This document shows, piece by piece, positions 1 through 12,460 of a DNA stretch of 64,000 nt (position 1 is its first letter; the number at the start of each line of letters is the position of its first letter). The position numbers and the translations under genes are program-made. The stretch comes from Cannabis sativa (lineage: Eukaryota; Streptophyta; Magnoliopsida; Rosales; Cannabaceae), in contig NC_083604.1 in NCBI RefSeq assembly GCF_029168945.1, positions 33,351,686-33,415,685 of the forward strand, written 5' to 3'. The notes under the pieces are model-generated. The model did not search any database. It was not told where the DNA came from and saw only the letters and a program-made list of their open reading frames with translations.

Positions 1-1955
1 CCCTTTAGTATGATTTATGTGATTTTAGTGTGGAGGGGCAAAATGGTCTTTTTGCCCCAATGATATTTTTGTCTTTTAGTGATTTTTATTTAATTGAAAA
101 AGACTTGTTAAATGCTTATTACTTTGCTGAAATAAGGTTAATATATGTTAAGTGATTTATTAGTTTATTTTTCAAAATTTCAAAGTTTAGAAAAAATAGA
201 AAATTGGAAGCTTTTTCTCTCTTTTCTCTCTCTCTCTTTTTCGGCTGAGAACTTGGGGTTCAAGAGCTGGATTTTTGTGGTGATTCAAGCATTGATTTGC
301 AATCTCTAGTGATCTCTTGGTTGTGGTATGTATTTCTTATTTGTCTTTCTTTGTTTTCTTGAAAAAAAAAATGATGAATTATGGAGTGAAATGCATGCTT
401 TATGATGTTGTTGCTGCTGCTTGTGATTGTTGTTGTTTTTATGTTTAAAATGTTGAATTTATTATGTTGAGTTAGGTTGAAATGCATGCTAGTTGTTCTT
501 GCTTGAGTTGGTTAATTTTCTTGTTAAGAAACTAAGGTTTTCAAGTAAAAAATTGAGAAATTGATGGCTGTAGTTATTGCATGAATTAGGTTTTGTTTTA
601 CGGTGTTTCTATGCTTGATTATGTGATTCTAAGCTAGCTTTGGGGCTTGTGAGTGAGCTTTAGCCAAGTTTGAGTTTTAACTCAAAGCTTGGAGCTCACA
701 TGGTGTTTTTCATTTCTGTGCATTCTGGGTAGGTTTAATGCTTTAGAAATGTTATTTGGGATGTATGGAGTAGGTCTGGAAAGTTTGAGACCAATTGGGG
801 TCGAAATGGTCAAGTTATGGAATTTTTGGTTGTCTGCTGCGAGAGCCGGAATTCCGGTTGAGCATCCGAGTCGGATGGGGGTTCGAAATTCCCGAGCCGG
901 GTCGGTTGGGCAACCGGTCTGCCGGTTGGGGGATTTTTCAGAACCCTAGTTTTCCTCGTTTTTGGGTTTTTAGGGGTATTGCCATGCTTTCTATCGATAG
1001 GGAAACTTTTAGTTTCGAGTTTTAGTCCCCGGGAAGTGATTTAGCGTGTCACTTATAGCGTTGTGATTTTTATGATTTAGGAGCCGATGTCATCGTTCGC
1101 CGATTCCGGCTCAGTTGCCTAAGCACACACGAAATCGGAATCCGGGTAAGATTAGTATAACGATGTATGCATATGTAGATTACATGTTTAGCGTGCATGT
1201 AGGAAGCTTGCTAGATTACATTAGATATGTATTTAGGCTTCGAACCATCCAACCCCCTGTCACGTCGGTACGGTACAGTGACCGACGGCGGAGTATGAGT
1301 TCGGCCGTCAGTCGACACTTGGTTGGTGGTTTAGGGCTATTGACCTTATCCGTCGCAGTACGGGCTGGAGTATGACCAGCAGCGGAGTATGACCGGTTCG
1401 ACCGATCGGGGAGGATACTTGTCAATAGTACCGGGTCACGAACGTTCAAAACCCGGTACCATGTTGGACATGGCGGTAGTGCTCGGTACCATGTTGGACA
1501 TGGCGATGGCGGGACTCGGTATCGTGTTGGACACGGCGGTCGGTTTTATGTATGATATTATTATGCTTTTCTTGCGAGTCCGTCGACTCACGGTTTATGT
1601 TCATGTGTAGGTAAAGGCAAGAGCCAGTTCTTGATGGACCGTGAGCGAGCTTATGAGATTGTATATGTCGGGGCGGTTAGGCTGGAGCGTACGATCTCGG
1701 GACGGCACGGTGAGATTTTTGTAAGCTTGTCGTTAGACGACTTTCATTTTGATGTAAAAGTTAATCGATTAAAACTTTTGTAAATATTTTATAAATCGGG
1801 ATCCCGAGACTTTTGTAAAATGGTTTATAAGTTTAATGAAAAAGCAAAATTTTAATTAATCACGTTTTTCCATAAACCTCGTTGATTAGCAACGAAATTG
1901 GTACCTGATACGTTTAAAAATCACGTAATACGCCTAAGTTAGTTAGGGTGTTACA
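1..1955 (+). repeat. 5' LTR of gypsy A (first ~281 bp outside window)
   Basis: This stretch aligns along its length with the LTR of copy B (56350-58573) and the solo LTR D (13385-15683). It ends in GTGTTACA at 1955, directly before the primer-binding site. It carries the family landmarks: a CT-rich tract followed by CGGC near 219-245, a CCGG-rich palindrome cluster near 845-930, and CCATGTTGGACATGG hairpin repeats near 1455-1535. Short ORFs inside it have no family resemblance and are ignored. Confidence 0.9.
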
Positions 1956-1958
1956 ATT

Positions 1959-1969
1959 TGGTATCGAGC
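1959..1969 (+). promoter_or_regulatory. Primer-binding site of gypsy A (initiator tRNA-Met type)
   Basis: TGGTATCGAGC lies 4 bases after the LTR end. The equivalent site in copy B reads TGGTATCAGAGC. The single missing A falls in a CAG trinucleotide, in line with the CAG/CTG anomaly seen across copies A and B. Confidence 0.75.
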
Positions 1970-2235
1970 CGCCGTGTTGTCTTTCGAAGATCGTCACGAC
2001 ATGTACAATCATCATCGGCGGTTAGCTCGGTTCACGGTTCGGTAAGCCTTTATTGCTTTAGTAGTTTATTTTATTCGGTTATGAAAAGAAAAGCTGTTAG
2101 GAAGCATGTTAGTAGCCCGATAGTAGAATAGGCGCATGTTTCATTTTCTAGTTTCCAAATTAAGCGGCATTAGTAAGCTCGCCTTGAATACGACCCTGAT
2201 ATGCCAACTCTTGGTTTCGCGGCGGTTCTAACTAG

Positions 2236-3010
2236 ATGGACGCCGGGCGGACTACCGGGAGTCGGGGCAACTCGTGGGGTCGAATCGGGGGACGGGGAGC
2301 TCGGTTTCCCCACTCGCTGGGGGCGAGGTAGAGGTCCCGAGGCGGGGCTCGTGGCGGGGTGATGAGAACCCGCCACGAAGCTGCCCGGGCTCCCCCGATC
2401 GGGGAGCCCCGAACCGGGAGTTACGGTTTGCGGAGATGCAAGCTAGGATCGAAGAACAAGACCTTGAGATTCGAGGAGGTTGAGACAGACGGTGCTCACC
2501 TGCGGTTCCGAGTGCCGTAGTTCCGGTGGCACCTTTTGCCCGCCGCCTGGGCCGAGATAGTGGTGGCGGCCCATAGATTGGAACCATTGTATGAGCGGTT
2601 CGGAAGCAAGCACCTCCGGTATTCCAGGGAGGTCCGGATGTATCGAAAGCCGAGCGGTCGACGGTGATCACCAGAATCTTGAACTTCATGGGTGTCACCG
2701 TGTGACAGAGTGGTGTGCGCCACGTTTCGGTTCCGGGAGGATGCCACAGTGGCATGGTGGGACATGGTGTCTCGGATTCACGATGTCACCACCATGACTG
2801 GAAAGGTTTCGGGAACTCTTCAACGCGAAATACTATAATGAGGCGGTCGAAGCGCCAAGAGGAGCAGTTCGTTCACCGACCCGGCGGGAGAACATGAGCG
2901 TCACGAGTATACTACTCGGTTGTGACCGGTTGGCGAGGGTTAGCCTCGGGAATTGTGCCGACCGACTTCGGCGGAAAGGAGAAGTATGCGGACGGGTTGA
3001 ATCCCAAGAT
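2236..3010 (+). pseudogene. gag of gypsy A (capsid region, frameshifted)
   Basis: The start ATG at 2236 begins a reading related to M-D-A-(R/G)-R-T, as in copy B at 58854 and copy C at 18257. Homology to the retrotransposon gag domain is recognisable in pieces: a segment like LYERF near 2587, a WWD-like segment near 2757, and a segment matching F-x-x-K-Y-Y near 2826. In family C this domain forms the capsid. No single frame runs through: there are several one- and two-base indels, many at CAG or CTG positions of sister copies. Either the copy is dead or the consensus sequence is poor here. Function follows from the family, not from an intact ORF. Confidence 0.7.
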
Positions 3011-3289
3011 CGAGGCATGACACGATGATTACCACCGACGACGGCACCACCTATGCTCGGATGGTGGAGAAGGCCTTTGCGGGCGAGGGCGCGGTGGGGT
3101 GCATGTCGGATTCGGTCGATTACTCGCGGTTGGTGGCGGGGCTCCTACCCCTCACCGCATCGGGCTTTAGCGAGGGGAGTAGTGGTTCGGCCATTGACCG
3201 GGAGGAAGAGGGCACCCATGCTTCCGCGGCTCGAGTCGAACAAGAGGTTCGGGGGAACCGAACGGAGAGGAGTCGTCCTGGTGGTGCGA

Positions 3290-3720
3290 GACCCGATTCT
3301 CCTATCCCGAGTGCCCTAGCGCAAGAGGCATCATCGGGGTGAGTGCAAGGGGCAGGGATGCTTTCATTGTGGCATGCCCGGAGCACTTCAAGAGGGAATG
3401 TCCCCGGCTCGGCCCGGAGGCACCGAGAGCTCCAGCGATACCCACTCCGGCCCGGGGTGTTCGCTATCACGCGGGCTGATGCATGCCGGCCCATCGGTTG
3501 TTACGAGTCGGCTTTTCATTAACAACTCGCTTTATTCAAGTCTTTGTTTGATTACGGGGCTACACACTCTTATGTGGCGGCCGAGTCTTTAGTAAGTTGG
3601 GTAGACCCTATGATAGATATGAATCGGGGTTTGGAACCATTACAGCGGAGTGGTTATCTCCAATAGGTGGATTAGGTCTATGCCGATCGGGATAGATGGT
3701 AGAGAGTTAAGCGGCTGATC
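3290..3720 (+). pseudogene. zinc knuckle and aspartic protease of gypsy A
   Basis: A CCHC-type zinc knuckle remnant lies near 3357-3385 (bases coding C-F-H-C-G-M-P in one frame). About 150 bp on, 3541-3590 encodes S-L-F-D-Y-G-A-T-H-S-Y-V, the protease active-site region. The usual motif is D-S/T-G-A. Here, and in copy B, it is D-Y-G-A. The codon TAC could be a miscalled TCA followed by G, because the expected GATTCAGGG contains a CAG. The protease would cleave the Gag-Pol polyprotein inside the particle. Frame is not continuous with gag. Confidence 0.65.
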
Positions 3721-4029
3721 GATGAGATGAGCTTAGTCGAATTCGATATTATTTTAGGAATGGATTTCCTATCTAAATATTCGGCGAGCATTGACCGTAA
3801 GAGGAAGATGGTGGTCTTCCAACCTAAAGTGAAGAGCCGTTCGTGTTTGTGGGTTCGGTTCAGGGATCTCGGATCCCAGTGATCTCGGCTATGTCAGCGA
3901 GAGAATTATTGCACGGTGGGTGCTTAGGGTTTCTGGCCGTGGTGGTGGACACCACTCGGCCAGACACCATTCGGCTCGGCCGAAGGACATCGGAGTGGTT
4001 CGGGAATTTTTGGACGTTTTTCCGAAGAA

Positions 4030-5303
4030 CTCGGGGTTACCACCTCGGCGAGATTGACTTCGTGATTGACTTGGCACCGGGGGTGGATCCCGGTTTCCAA
4101 AGCCCGTATAGGATGGCTCCACTGAACTTAAGGAGTTAAAGATTCGGCTCAAGGGTTGCTTGACATAGGGTTCATTCGGCCCGGTGTGTCACCTTGGGGA
4201 GCCCCGGTTTTGTTCGTGAAGAAGAAGGATGGATCTATGAGGATGTGCATCGACTACGAGTTGAACAAGTCGCGGTGAAGAATAAATATCCATTACCTAG
4301 GATCGATGACTTGTTCGATCGGCTTCGGGGGGAAGACGGTTTTTTCTAAGATTGATCTCCGTTCGGGTTACCATCAGTTGAGGATCCGAGAGGAGGACAT
4401 TCCAAAGACGGCTTTCCGCACTAGGTATGGACACTACGAGTTTCTGGTTATGTCATTCGGACTAACCAATGCTCCCCGGACATTCATGGACACGATGAAT
4501 AGAGTATTCAAGGATTTCCTCGATATACGTGTGATTGTGTTTATCGACGACATCCTCGTGTACTCTCGGTCGGAGAGGAGCATGAGTTACGTCTTCGGAT
4601 GGTGCTTTGCAACGACTTCGAGAACATAAGCTCTACGCCAAGTTCAAGAAATGTGAGTTACGGATTGTCTCGGGTGTCCTTCCTAGGGCACATTGTTAGT
4701 AAAGATGGGATCAAGGTGGATCCGGGAAGATTGAATCCGTCGGGGATTGACCGAGACCGAAGAACGGTGACGAGAGATCGAAGCTTCTTGGGATTAGCTG
4801 GGTACTACCGTAGGTTCGTGGAGGGGTTCTCCAAAATTTCAATGCCCCTAACCGAGCTTACAAAGAAGAATCAGCGATTTATCTGGTCAGATAAATGCGA
4901 AGCTAGTTTTCGGGGGTGAAGCCGAGGAGATTGATTACCGCTCCGGTACTAGCTTTGCCTTCGGACAAGGAGAAGTTCGTAGTCTACTGTGACGCATCCA
5001 AACAGGGTTTGGGGTGCGTATTGATGCAAGCCGATCGGGTTATCGCTTATGCCTGCCGTCAGTTAAAGGATTATGAACAGCGATACCCGACTCATGATTT
5101 AGAATTAGCCGCAGTGGTTTTTGCACTGAAGATTTGGCGGCATTACCTGTATGGAGAGAAGTGTGAGATCTATACCGACCATAAGAGTCTCAAGTATTTC
5201 TTTACTCAGAAAGATTTGAACATGAGACAAAGGCGTTGGTTGGAATTAGTGAAGGACTATGATTGTGAGATCCTCTATCATCCCGGAAAAGCCAATGTAG
5301 TGG
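4030..5303 (+). pseudogene. reverse transcriptase and RNase H of gypsy A (C-terminus lost)
   Basis: RT signature blocks appear in order: [16 protein letters not shown] near 4172-4233, [13 protein letters not shown] at 4350-4388, MSFGLTNAP near 4450, and FIDDILVYS (the catalytic F/YxDD box) near 4540-4567. RNase H follows with [12 protein letters not shown] near 4980, [14 protein letters not shown] near 5170 and YHPGKANV at 5276-5299. Frame changes occur near 4570-4630 and at 4915. Sequence from 4860 to 5300 is nearly clean, and its CAG/CTG sites are kept, unlike the same stretch of copy B. The element ends at about 5303 and integrase is absent. Confidence 0.85.
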
Positions 5304-7518
5304 GCGAGGGATGTGGGCGCAGGAGGCTGCATGGGCGAGGGATGTGGGCGAGGGATGTTCCCCGATTTTTTCGAAACTTCAAAAAATCATAACTAATTCA
5401 AATTAAATCGAAATTGAGTTTTGTAAAAAAGTAAATTGCTTAATTTTTTCCATACTATTCAATAAAAATAATTCCAGAAACAGATATTCAATTATTTTTC
5501 ACGAAAATTCACAAACATCAATCAATCATCAAATAACACTCAATACAACATGATACCATCCAAAACATCAAACAATCGTTTTAAAGTCCAAATTTCTTGC
5601 AAGAAAATCAATTAACATGGCTCTGAGGCCAGTTGTTGGAAATTATTTTACCAGGATCTTAGATCTACTCACAAGTATGTTGTTTAACACCCTAAATATG
5701 AACTTTCTAAAACGATGAAATAAACACATATAAAGTTTAAGAAACCTTACATTGGGTGCAGCGGAATAATATGACTCCTTCCGTTAAGATATCTAGCCCT
5801 TGATTCCTTTCTGTAGCAGAGCATTATCAATATCTGAACCTGGATCTCTTTCTCTGATTCTTTAGTGCTGAAACTCCTTCTTGCTGAAAGTCTTTCTTCA
5901 CGATCTTCCTCACTATGATTGAGGTATCACTTGCTGTGTGTGGGCACTATTCTCACACTAAGAATTTTGAAATTGACGAGGGAAGGAAGAGAGCAAGGTG
6001 GCGGCTAAAGATAGGGAGAGAGAGAGGCTCAGTTTTTTTTTTTTTTGAATCAGAAGTGTAATTTTCCTGAAGCCTTCACTATCTATTTATAGCATTCCAC
6101 TAGGGTTAGGTTTGAATTATTTGGCATTAAAATAATGAAAATATCAGTTTAAATTCCATACAAAAGTGGCCGGCCATACAAAGTGGATTTGGGCCTCACG
6201 TTTTGCAATTTCGCAGTTTTATCTTTTCTGCATCTTATTTTCTCAAAAATGCCACCTTTCTAATTCAACCATTTAAATGCCAATTCTAACTATTTAATAA
6301 CTATAAATAATATTAAATAATATTGTCATTTATCATATTTATTAATTGAACCATACAAAGTATCATAATTAACAAATATGCCCCTAAAACTCTTTCTTTA
6401 CAATTTCGCCCTTACTTAGTGAAAAATTCACAAATAGACATAGTCTAATTTGAGAATTATAATTGATTAATCAAAACCAATTATATGAGTCTTACAAGCA
6501 ATATTATCTCAACTAGTGCGGGGACCATGAGTCTATATAACCGAGCTTCCAATAAGTAGATCAAGAATTTATTACTAAAATTCACTAACTTATTAATTCT
6601 TCGTTGAATCCACGCATAGAACTTAGAATTGCACTCTCAGTATATAGAATGCTCTATATGTTCCACCATATAGACACATCATTAGTTATCCATTGTTATA
6701 ATCCTAATTTGATCAATGATCCTCTATATGAATGATCTACACTGTAAAGGGATTAGATTACTGTTACACCCTACAATGTATTTAATCCTTAAAACACTTA
6801 ACCCCGTATAACTGATATTTCAGCTTATGTGAAATGAGATCTCAACCATTTATTTTCGTTTGGTCAAGCTCGAAGGAGATCATCCCTTACTTACTATTCG
6901 CCAGATAGAAGCTATAGATTCCATGTTTATGTTAGCGCTCCCACTCAATTGCACTACCGTGTTCCCAAAATGTACGTATCACCCTGACCTAAAAGTAGGC
7001 TTAACTAACAAATCAAAGAACACGAATAGCCTCTTGAGATTGAGCCTAATCATAACAGGATTAAGATCATTTGATCTAGGATCAACTAGGCGATATTGAC
7101 TTGAATAGACATTACGGTAAGTTTAATAAATCTAAGTCAAAGTTCAATATCGGTCCCTTCCGATGCATACTCCATGCATCCAACCTGAGCTTTACTTTAA
7201 CCAATGCTCTGGAAAGAACATAGCACTTCTCTAAATGCAAGTAAACTCTGTTGTAGATTATCATATCAGTAAAACCCTATGTTTGAAAAATCTAGGAAAC
7301 TTTATTCACATAGTCATGTTTACTTTCCAATGTGTTGACGGCACAATAAACAGGATCAAGTATGTGAAAAGGGTTTCAGATGAATTTATACATTTTGTAC
7401 ATATAATCATGAAATAAATCATGTGAACCATGCAACATTAAATGTTATTTCTTATCTATATTAATAAGTAAATCTGATTATATTTAAATGAGTTTTATTT
7501 AGGGCATAAAACCCAACA
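5304..7518 (-). mobile_element. Inverted Ty1/copia fragment E: LTR plus start of leader
   Basis: Read on the minus strand, this is an LTR that starts TGTTGGGT at 7518 and ends CCAACA at 5634, followed by a primer-binding site and the first ~300 bases of leader. It matches copia I (33990 to about 36150) and copia G (39511 to about 41700). The leader stops at 5304 against gypsy A. Nothing coding remains. At 7519 the sequence switches to forward-oriented leader of copia J, so E either inserted into J's leader or results from an inversion. Confidence 0.85.
5634..7518 (-). repeat. LTR of inverted copia E (1885 bp)
   Basis: The terminal dinucleotides are TG and CA on the minus strand. A TATA box (TATAAATA, minus strand) lies at 6084-6091, followed by a purine/T-rich leader. 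Length matches the LTRs of copia I (1898 bp) and G (1879 bp). On the minus strand, TGGCCTCAGAGCC follows the LTR within two bases and serves as the tRNA primer site (5618-5631 region). Confidence 0.85.
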
Positions 7519-10500
7519 ATTTTCACAATCTTTTTTCATCTGTGTATGACCTAGCAACATGATAGGATCCATCCAAATTGTGTGCCTGTGTGAGCCTATA
7601 TGTTTAATTTTGTTATAGATGCATATAGGTTGTTGTTGCTAAATAAAATATCATAGTTTTTGATAGATTTTATTTAGGCCCATTTAGTTTTGGGCCTATT
7701 CAATTAATAACAGTTGTTCATTTTAAGGTTAAATTTCTCTCTTTTGGGCCTTGTGTGAGAGTTGGGAGCCATGGTAGTGGGTACGACATACTGAACCCAG
7801 CCCCCCATCACATGAACTACCCCAATTGTGAATGCCCATTTGCCTGATTTGAATAACTGTACTAGGTTAATTAAATTAGTTTAACCTAATAAAATTGATT
7901 AGCAACATAATTAATTTCATTTATTTTGAAATTTATTTAAGAAAACCATAGTTTAAAGAATTTTATTCTAAGTTAAACTATATGTGTTTTCTTGTATTTA
8001 ATTAAATATAGAATTATAACCATCTAGATTCTTTCTGAAGCTTAATTTAAATTTTTCATTAAATATATCTATTTAAGTTGATATTTAGTTATCTCTAACT
8101 AATCAACTTAAATTTGAATATCTTTTGTATTTAAAATTTCAAAATTAAGTTGAGGAATTTTAGGAATTGGTTATTAAGATTCTTTAGATATTTTTTAAGT
8201 TGATATCTTTTCGAATATTAACTTAAAATGGAATACTTTCAAATTAAGTGGATACAACTTATTTTTTTGATATTTAATTAAATTTAAATTTGAAAAATAT
8301 TCAAGTTCTAGATTTTTTCTAATACAACTTAAATTAGATATTTTTTCAAAATTTGTGGAAAAGATACTTAGTCAAATAAGATATATTCTAGATAGTTATT
8401 TCTAGCCTACTTATTATTTCTAATATTAAATAGGAAAATATTATACATTGTGAAATTAATTATTTAAATAATTAATTTTTGTACAATTTATTTTAAGTAT
8501 ATTTTTTTCCTAGTATTAAACTAGAGATTAATAATTAAGCCTTCTCTACACTTAATTATTTATTATTGAATTTAATACATTTAATTAAATTAAAAATTAA
8601 TTATCTAAGTTGATTTTCATCATGATACTTAAATATTTCTTTTTCATGACACTTAATTAAATAGAAAATTATTTTTTGGTTGAAATTTATTTTTTCAACT
8701 AAATTTAAATAATTTTCAAAATATATTTTTCTTTATTTTATTAATCAATTTTAGAAATTGCATTTTATAATGCAAGATGATTTTGAGTTTCTCTTGAAAA
8801 ATAGATTAAGTTGTAAATTAATTATTTATTTTAATTAATTTTTGGACCAACTTAAATCAATAATTTTTTCATTTATTGATTAATTTAAAATAAATAAATT
8901 AAAGTATATTATTAGAAATTGAATTAATTAGTCAAAGAAAATCTAGATAGGTGATATTTTTGATTGAAGTATTTTTCTAAGTAATTATTATTTAAGTATT
9001 TCGAAAATATAAAGTTTTTATACTTTGTTTTTCAAAATACAATGAATATATTCTCATGAAAATTTATTTTGAGTTGCAAATTAATTTAAATTAATACAAC
9101 TTAAATAATTTTCTTAATATTTATATATCAAAATTACTACTGAGATGGAAATAATTCAATTTATTTTAATCACCATCTAAGTATAATTTTATAAATATTA
9201 AATTAAATTATAATTTAGAATTTTAATTCTAAATTCGATAGTTAATGAATATATTTTATTATAAATAATAATGAAAATACATTTTAAATAATGAGCTTTA
9301 TTATTATTAAGATATTCGATCTCCATTGTTGGTCTTACAATAGTTAAATGTTTTCAATATAATCTCGAGACGCTAGACTTCGTCCCCCTATGGATGGTTA
9401 TTCGTTGAACACATTTAACACCGTAAAATCTCATTTGATAAGTGTTTTGTAAGTTTTCGTCTCTATTAGACTCTCCCCTACGGTGACTACTTAGAGATAA
9501 ACTTATAAAACATGAAACAATGGTGGAAGCTCATAAAATGAGAATAACCTTGACTCTCGCCTACCGGGACGATGTTGGATTCTTATTTTGATCGAATAAA
9601 AGGTTGCTAGAATGGTTTGCATTTTAGATGAGCTGACAACTCTATTCAATGAATGATACTTTGACTCTCGCCTACCGGGACACTGTATCAGTTTGTTGAA
9701 GACCTTGGAAATTATTTAGGATTGTATGTTTTAGTATTTTCACTTTTCATTCCTACTTGCTATATGTTTAATAATTTCTGAATTGTGTATGAATTTATAT
9801 TGAACCATGTTATTCTCAGTTATTAAATTGTAGTTTAATTTCGAATCTTCATTGTTGGTCTAACTTTGTTTGTTTATCTAATGAGATAAATCCCTAATGG
9901 ATTTTCACCATTAGACATACATAATAGTGTTAGATCTCAAAAGATAAATATTGTATATGCAACATCTAGTTGTTCATCAATTGATGACACCTTAGATTAG
10001 TATTTTTACAATATGAAACAAGAAGATTGTATAAATAAGATTACTTTGTCTTTCGCTAATCGAAGCATCGTTGGATTCTTATTTATAAACGAAATTATCC
10101 TAATTCCTCTTAGCTTATTCATTTCGAATTAGCTCAATAACATATCATTGGATGAATGGTCTATATATCATTTAATGTCATTCTATTTTCTCTCTTCAGA
10201 AATTAAATGACACATATGATTATAATCCCGAAATTCTATTCCACAATGATATAAATCCTCAATCTTAGAAATCTCCTACTTGTATGGGCAAATCTGACTT
10301 AGAGTTTAAATTAGTAGAGGTGGTCCAAGAAAGAATTACTCATTATATTTGGTATAAATTTAAGTCTTTGACTTTAATTTTAGATTCCAAACAAAAATTT
10401 TCTTATATTTCTATTTCCAGAATACAATATAGTTACACTTTCACAAGTGTTTAATATCCATCTTCTATCATTGGTTTCAAACTGTATGGAATATGAGTTT

Positions 10501-10580
10501 AGTATTCTGTGACTAGGATCCACTTGCAGTATTCTAAGAACTCTTTGATGTAACTAAACCTAAGTCATCAAAAAGACACA
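7519..10580 (+). other. AT-rich leader of copia J, no gene
   Basis: About 3 kb of very AT-rich sequence with no supported ORF. It aligns with the leaders of I (36950-39276) and G (42543-42754 and 50094-51343). Landmarks are GGGCCTTGTGTGAGAG near 7746, two copies of TTGACTCTCGCC at 9550 and 9661, and a stem-loop with loop CTAAT at 9888-9904. These blocks survive in all copies while the surrounding sequence drifts, suggesting a leader function such as packaging (inference). Confidence 0.65.
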
Positions 10581-10589
10581 ACCACAATT

Positions 10590-12460
10590 TTATTAATCTA
10601 TGGCATTTGTATCTTGTTCATAGTGGTCTTGACAAGATCAATCTCTGCAAAGAGTTAATATGCCTATATCCACAGAAAGTAATTCATCTCATTCGTAGAT
10701 GGATGTACATTCAGGGGTGGATATGAGTTTTTCGTTGTATTCTTAAAACGATCACTCTAGATTATACCTTATGCAAAGAGATTTGAAATGTTTGAAAAAT
10801 TTCATTAATTTCTCGCAATGGTGGAAAACCATTAAGGTAAGTGGTAAAAGATCTTGCGAACTGATAGGCGTGGAGAAATAGTTAATAGATATGCAGTTCA
10901 AAGATCATTAAATTGATTTTTGAATTATATCCAAACTTACCTCCCCAGAAATTTCGATTTGCATATTGATGATTAGTTACTAGTCGTTGCCTAAGTCTTT
11001 CTATAATTATACAATTTCAGAATGATGTAATGGTTGTATACTTAATGTAAATCATTACTAGATTCATGGATGACCTAATCAAAATCTTAAGAAAAGCTAG
11101 AACTGTTAACCATGGTTTGCATGTTTATTAGCTATTCTAAGTGATTAGGGGTGGACCATCCCATAGTCAATAGATAAGAAAGTGTTTGTTTAAACAAATA
11201 CTACTTTTCTAAGAAAATGACTAAGTCTGAAAATAAAGTAGAAAAATAAAGGAGATATTTTTCTTGATTCCAAAAGTGTTCTATCATCTTATATGACATA
11301 TGATGATCCCACTGCCTCTGTTGTCTTGTCACAACCAAAGAGGTTAATACCATTTAGTTTTCTTAGACATAATTCACGGTACCTTGTTGTAGTGGGAGAG
11401 TTTCTAGGAACTTCACCTTCTTATGACATTTTAGACACTAGTGATTATCCATTGTGAGTTTAAACAAGTAATGGATTGTCAAGATAAGAAACTAAGAAGA
11501 AAGCCAAGAGAACTATAGTTTGATCCATTCACATGGAGTAACCTAAAGTTTTCTATTACAAGGACATAAAAGGAAATTTTCGTTAATAAGTCCATTCTAT
11601 GGACTTAACAAAACTTCCTGTTCCTAGTATTATAGGTTTGAGTTTATCTAAACCTATGGCTTGTGGTATACCTGGTAATTACTTACTCTAATGCAAGCAA
11701 CTTACTTTAGTAAGATGCTGAAGCATTTTCTTTCTAATGGCAATCTATAGAAGCTTCACAACTTCCTAGGCATAGATTTTATTTATCTAAGGAAAAGTCT
11801 CAACTATTCCAGAAAAGATAAAGCTATGAAAGAATTTATTATATCAACAGTGAGAGGTCTCAGATATGCTTTAGTATGCCTTAAACCAGACACCTGCTGT
11901 TGAGTGGGAGTAATGAGTAGGTATCAGTTTAATCCAGGAGAAAAACATTGCAAGACACTTAAGTAAATCTTAAGATTAAGAAGAGGAACTATATGTTAGT
12001 CAATAAGAGTGTGTTTAAAACTCTTAGACTACACGACATCAGATTTCAAGACTTGCCTTTGTGTTAGAAAGTCTGCTGATAAGATGGTGACTACTCTGGG
12101 GGTGGAATAGTGATTTTGGAGAAGTGTAAAAACCTATCTGAAGTCTCTAGGTCTACCAGAAAGGGACTGAATGTTAAAGGTGTAGGAAAGGTACTTATTC
12201 AGTCTAAGGAAAGTTCTATACATTTTTGGCACCATTCCAAATTGCCTTAACTACGAGTGTTATTTCCTGATTAACCAAAAGTAGTTGCCAAAAGTATAGA
12301 ATCCAGTATCCCAAAAGAGTAGACATATAGAGAGGAATTTCACATTATCAATGATTTTGTGATTAAGGAAGAGTAATGGTGGAGAAAAGGTTGTGTTTAA
12401 TTCAACCTTTCAGATCCTATTACGAGGAGTTTACTACTACTACACTTGATTTGTATATAA
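10590..12460 (+). pseudogene. copia J pol remnants (integrase, RT, RNase H fragments)
   Basis: Short blocks match the polyprotein of G. The region near 10600 resembles the pre-integrase W-H-L-x-L-G-H segment. A block near 10850-10880 encodes an R-T-D-R-x-G-E-like string, the second catalytic Asp region of integrase. Blocks near 11340-11400 correspond to the linker before RT, and 11900-12100 to late RT and RNase H. Stops and frameshifts interrupt every block, and much of integrase and RT is deleted. The order of blocks agrees with a Ty1/copia pol. It cannot make a protein. Confidence 0.65.

Larger units (their letters stand above)
1..5303 (+). mobile_element. Ty3/gypsy chromovirus copy A, truncated at both ends
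   Basis: The window opens inside a gypsy 5' LTR: base 1 matches base 282 of the LTR of copy B, which starts at 56350. The order is LTR, primer-binding site, gag, zinc knuckle, protease, RT, RNase H. The element stops after the RNase H motif YHPGKANV at about 5303, where copy B continues into integrase. Beyond lies reverse-oriented copia leader. A long LTR and the chromodomain-like C-terminus of sister copies B and C suggest the Tekay/Del clade of chromoviruses (inference). The reading frame is broken many times, but many breaks coincide with CAG/CTG sites and may be consensus errors. Confidence 0.9.

Noticed and set aside
689..1610. ORFs of 70-90 residues within the gypsy A LTR
   Set aside because: They translate palindromes and subrepeats, are not kept in frame among LTR copies, and have no recognisable domain.
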